The notes under the pieces: model-generated
What the model was told of the DNA's origin: nothing
What the model saw: the letters and a program-made list of their open reading frames with translations, nothing else
Databases searched by the model: none
Translations under genes and position numbers: made by a program
DNA from: an uncultured Nocardioides sp.
Lineage (GTDB): Bacteria; Actinomycetota; Actinomycetes; Propionibacteriales; Nocardioidaceae
Length of the DNA stretch: 64,000 nt
Reading direction: 5' to 3'
NCBI RefSeq assembly: GCF_947488515.1
Contig: NZ_CANKZF010000001.1
Location: 186,001 to 250,000 of the forward strand
In this document: in pieces, positions 63,587 to 64,000 of the stretch
Numbering within the stretch: position 1 is the first letter of the stretch
Layout: the number at the start of each line of letters is the position of its first letter

Positions 63587-64000
63587 CGAATCTCCTCGGC
63601 GAGGTCGGGGGCGATCTCCGGCAGCACTTCCGTGCGGTAGATCTCCTCGGGGTTGGGCAGGTGGCACCGCTTGAGGTGGCCGGCACGGTTGCTGGCCGGC
63701 GTCAGGGCGGGCAGCTCGGTGAAGCACAGGTCACCCGGCACCTTGTCCCGGTGCGAGCAGCGGGGGTGGAACGAGCAGCCCGACGGCGGCTTCAGCAGGC
63801 TGGGCGGGTTGCCCGGGATCGGGATGAGACGGGCGTCGGTCGAGGCACCGACCTCGGGGATGCTCGACAGCAGGCCCCACGAGTACGGCATCTCCGGACG
63901 GGTCAGGATCTCCTTGGTCGTCCCGAACTCCACACAGCGGCCGGCGTACATCACGAGCACCTCGTCGGCCATCTCGGCGATGACGCCCAGGTCGTGGGTG
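63583..64000 (-). CDS. Oligopeptide/dipeptide ABC transporter ATP-binding protein (DppD/OppD type, partial)
   Basis: Only the last 138 codons are inside the window; the gene continues beyond the right edge. It begins in the switch region THDLGVIAEMADEVLVMYAG and shows the family continuation RPEMPYSWGLLSSIPEVG and the C-terminal extension GNPPSLLKPPSGCSFHPRCS. P-loop and signature motifs lie outside. Together with the next gene it forms the ATPase pair of a peptide importer; permease and binding-protein genes are expected further upstream. Confidence 0.92.

Overview
The window is about 72% G+C and densely packed with genes. Short or overlapping ATGA/GTGA junctions are common. The order alaS-ruvX-mltG-aroE-(prepilin peptidase)-aroC-aroK-aroB-aroQ is the classic actinobacterial arrangement, and Rpf, MltG, WHD-type regulators and an LLM oxidoreductase also fit. 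Gene content and codon bias suggest a Nocardioides-like member of the Nocardioidaceae. The genus is inferred, not proven. No tRNA, rRNA, CRISPR array, IS element or intact prophage was seen.

Layout. 1-10 kb: a thioredoxin reductase with a degenerate receiver domain (partial), a 3-methyladenine glycosylase, tryptophan 2,3-dioxygenase, and a tightly coupled three-gene operon (class III nucleotidyl cyclase/ATPase, FAD-linked oxidase, MFS transporter with a cyclic-nucleotide-binding domain). 10-20.5 kb: aminopeptidase N, an Rpf-like muralytic enzyme, a membrane protein/cupin/SRPBCC operon, a two-component pair whose kinase is frameshifted, an App1-type phosphatase and a secreted repeat protein. 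20.5-26 kb: a LysR regulator and a glycine-betaine-type ABC importer followed by a TauD dioxygenase. 26-34 kb: PaiB-like FMN protein, LigB-type DNA ligase, secreted protease, TetR, DUF1206, nusB-efp and small metabolic genes. 34-39 kb: a low-density, lower-GC stretch of broken genes, gene ends and short direct repeats around an orphan P-loop kinase. 39-48 kb: a VanY/VanR/VanS-like set, a CYTH protein plus CYTH-Ppx/GppA fusion, a small Cys-rich pair, GNAT, a frameshifted PhzF and an XRE regulator. 48-58 kb: the alaS-to-aroQ operon. 58-64 kb: GH13 enzyme, LLM oxidoreductase, rarA, and the end of an oligopeptide ABC transporter operon.

Two patterns cross the window. First, many start codons are preceded at exactly 6-7 nt by a TANNNT/CANNNT -10-like hexamer with no Shine-Dalgarno sequence, which predicts widespread leaderless transcripts and fixes many starts. 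Second, several frameshifts fall in runs of four C or G, so some apparent pseudogenes may be sequencing errors.

The best candidates for undescribed biology are the cyclase-oxidase-cNMP transporter operon and the paired CYTH/CYTH-Ppx genes. The 34-39 kb decay zone lies within the roughly 15 kb that separates efp-nusB from the aro operon to which they normally belong.
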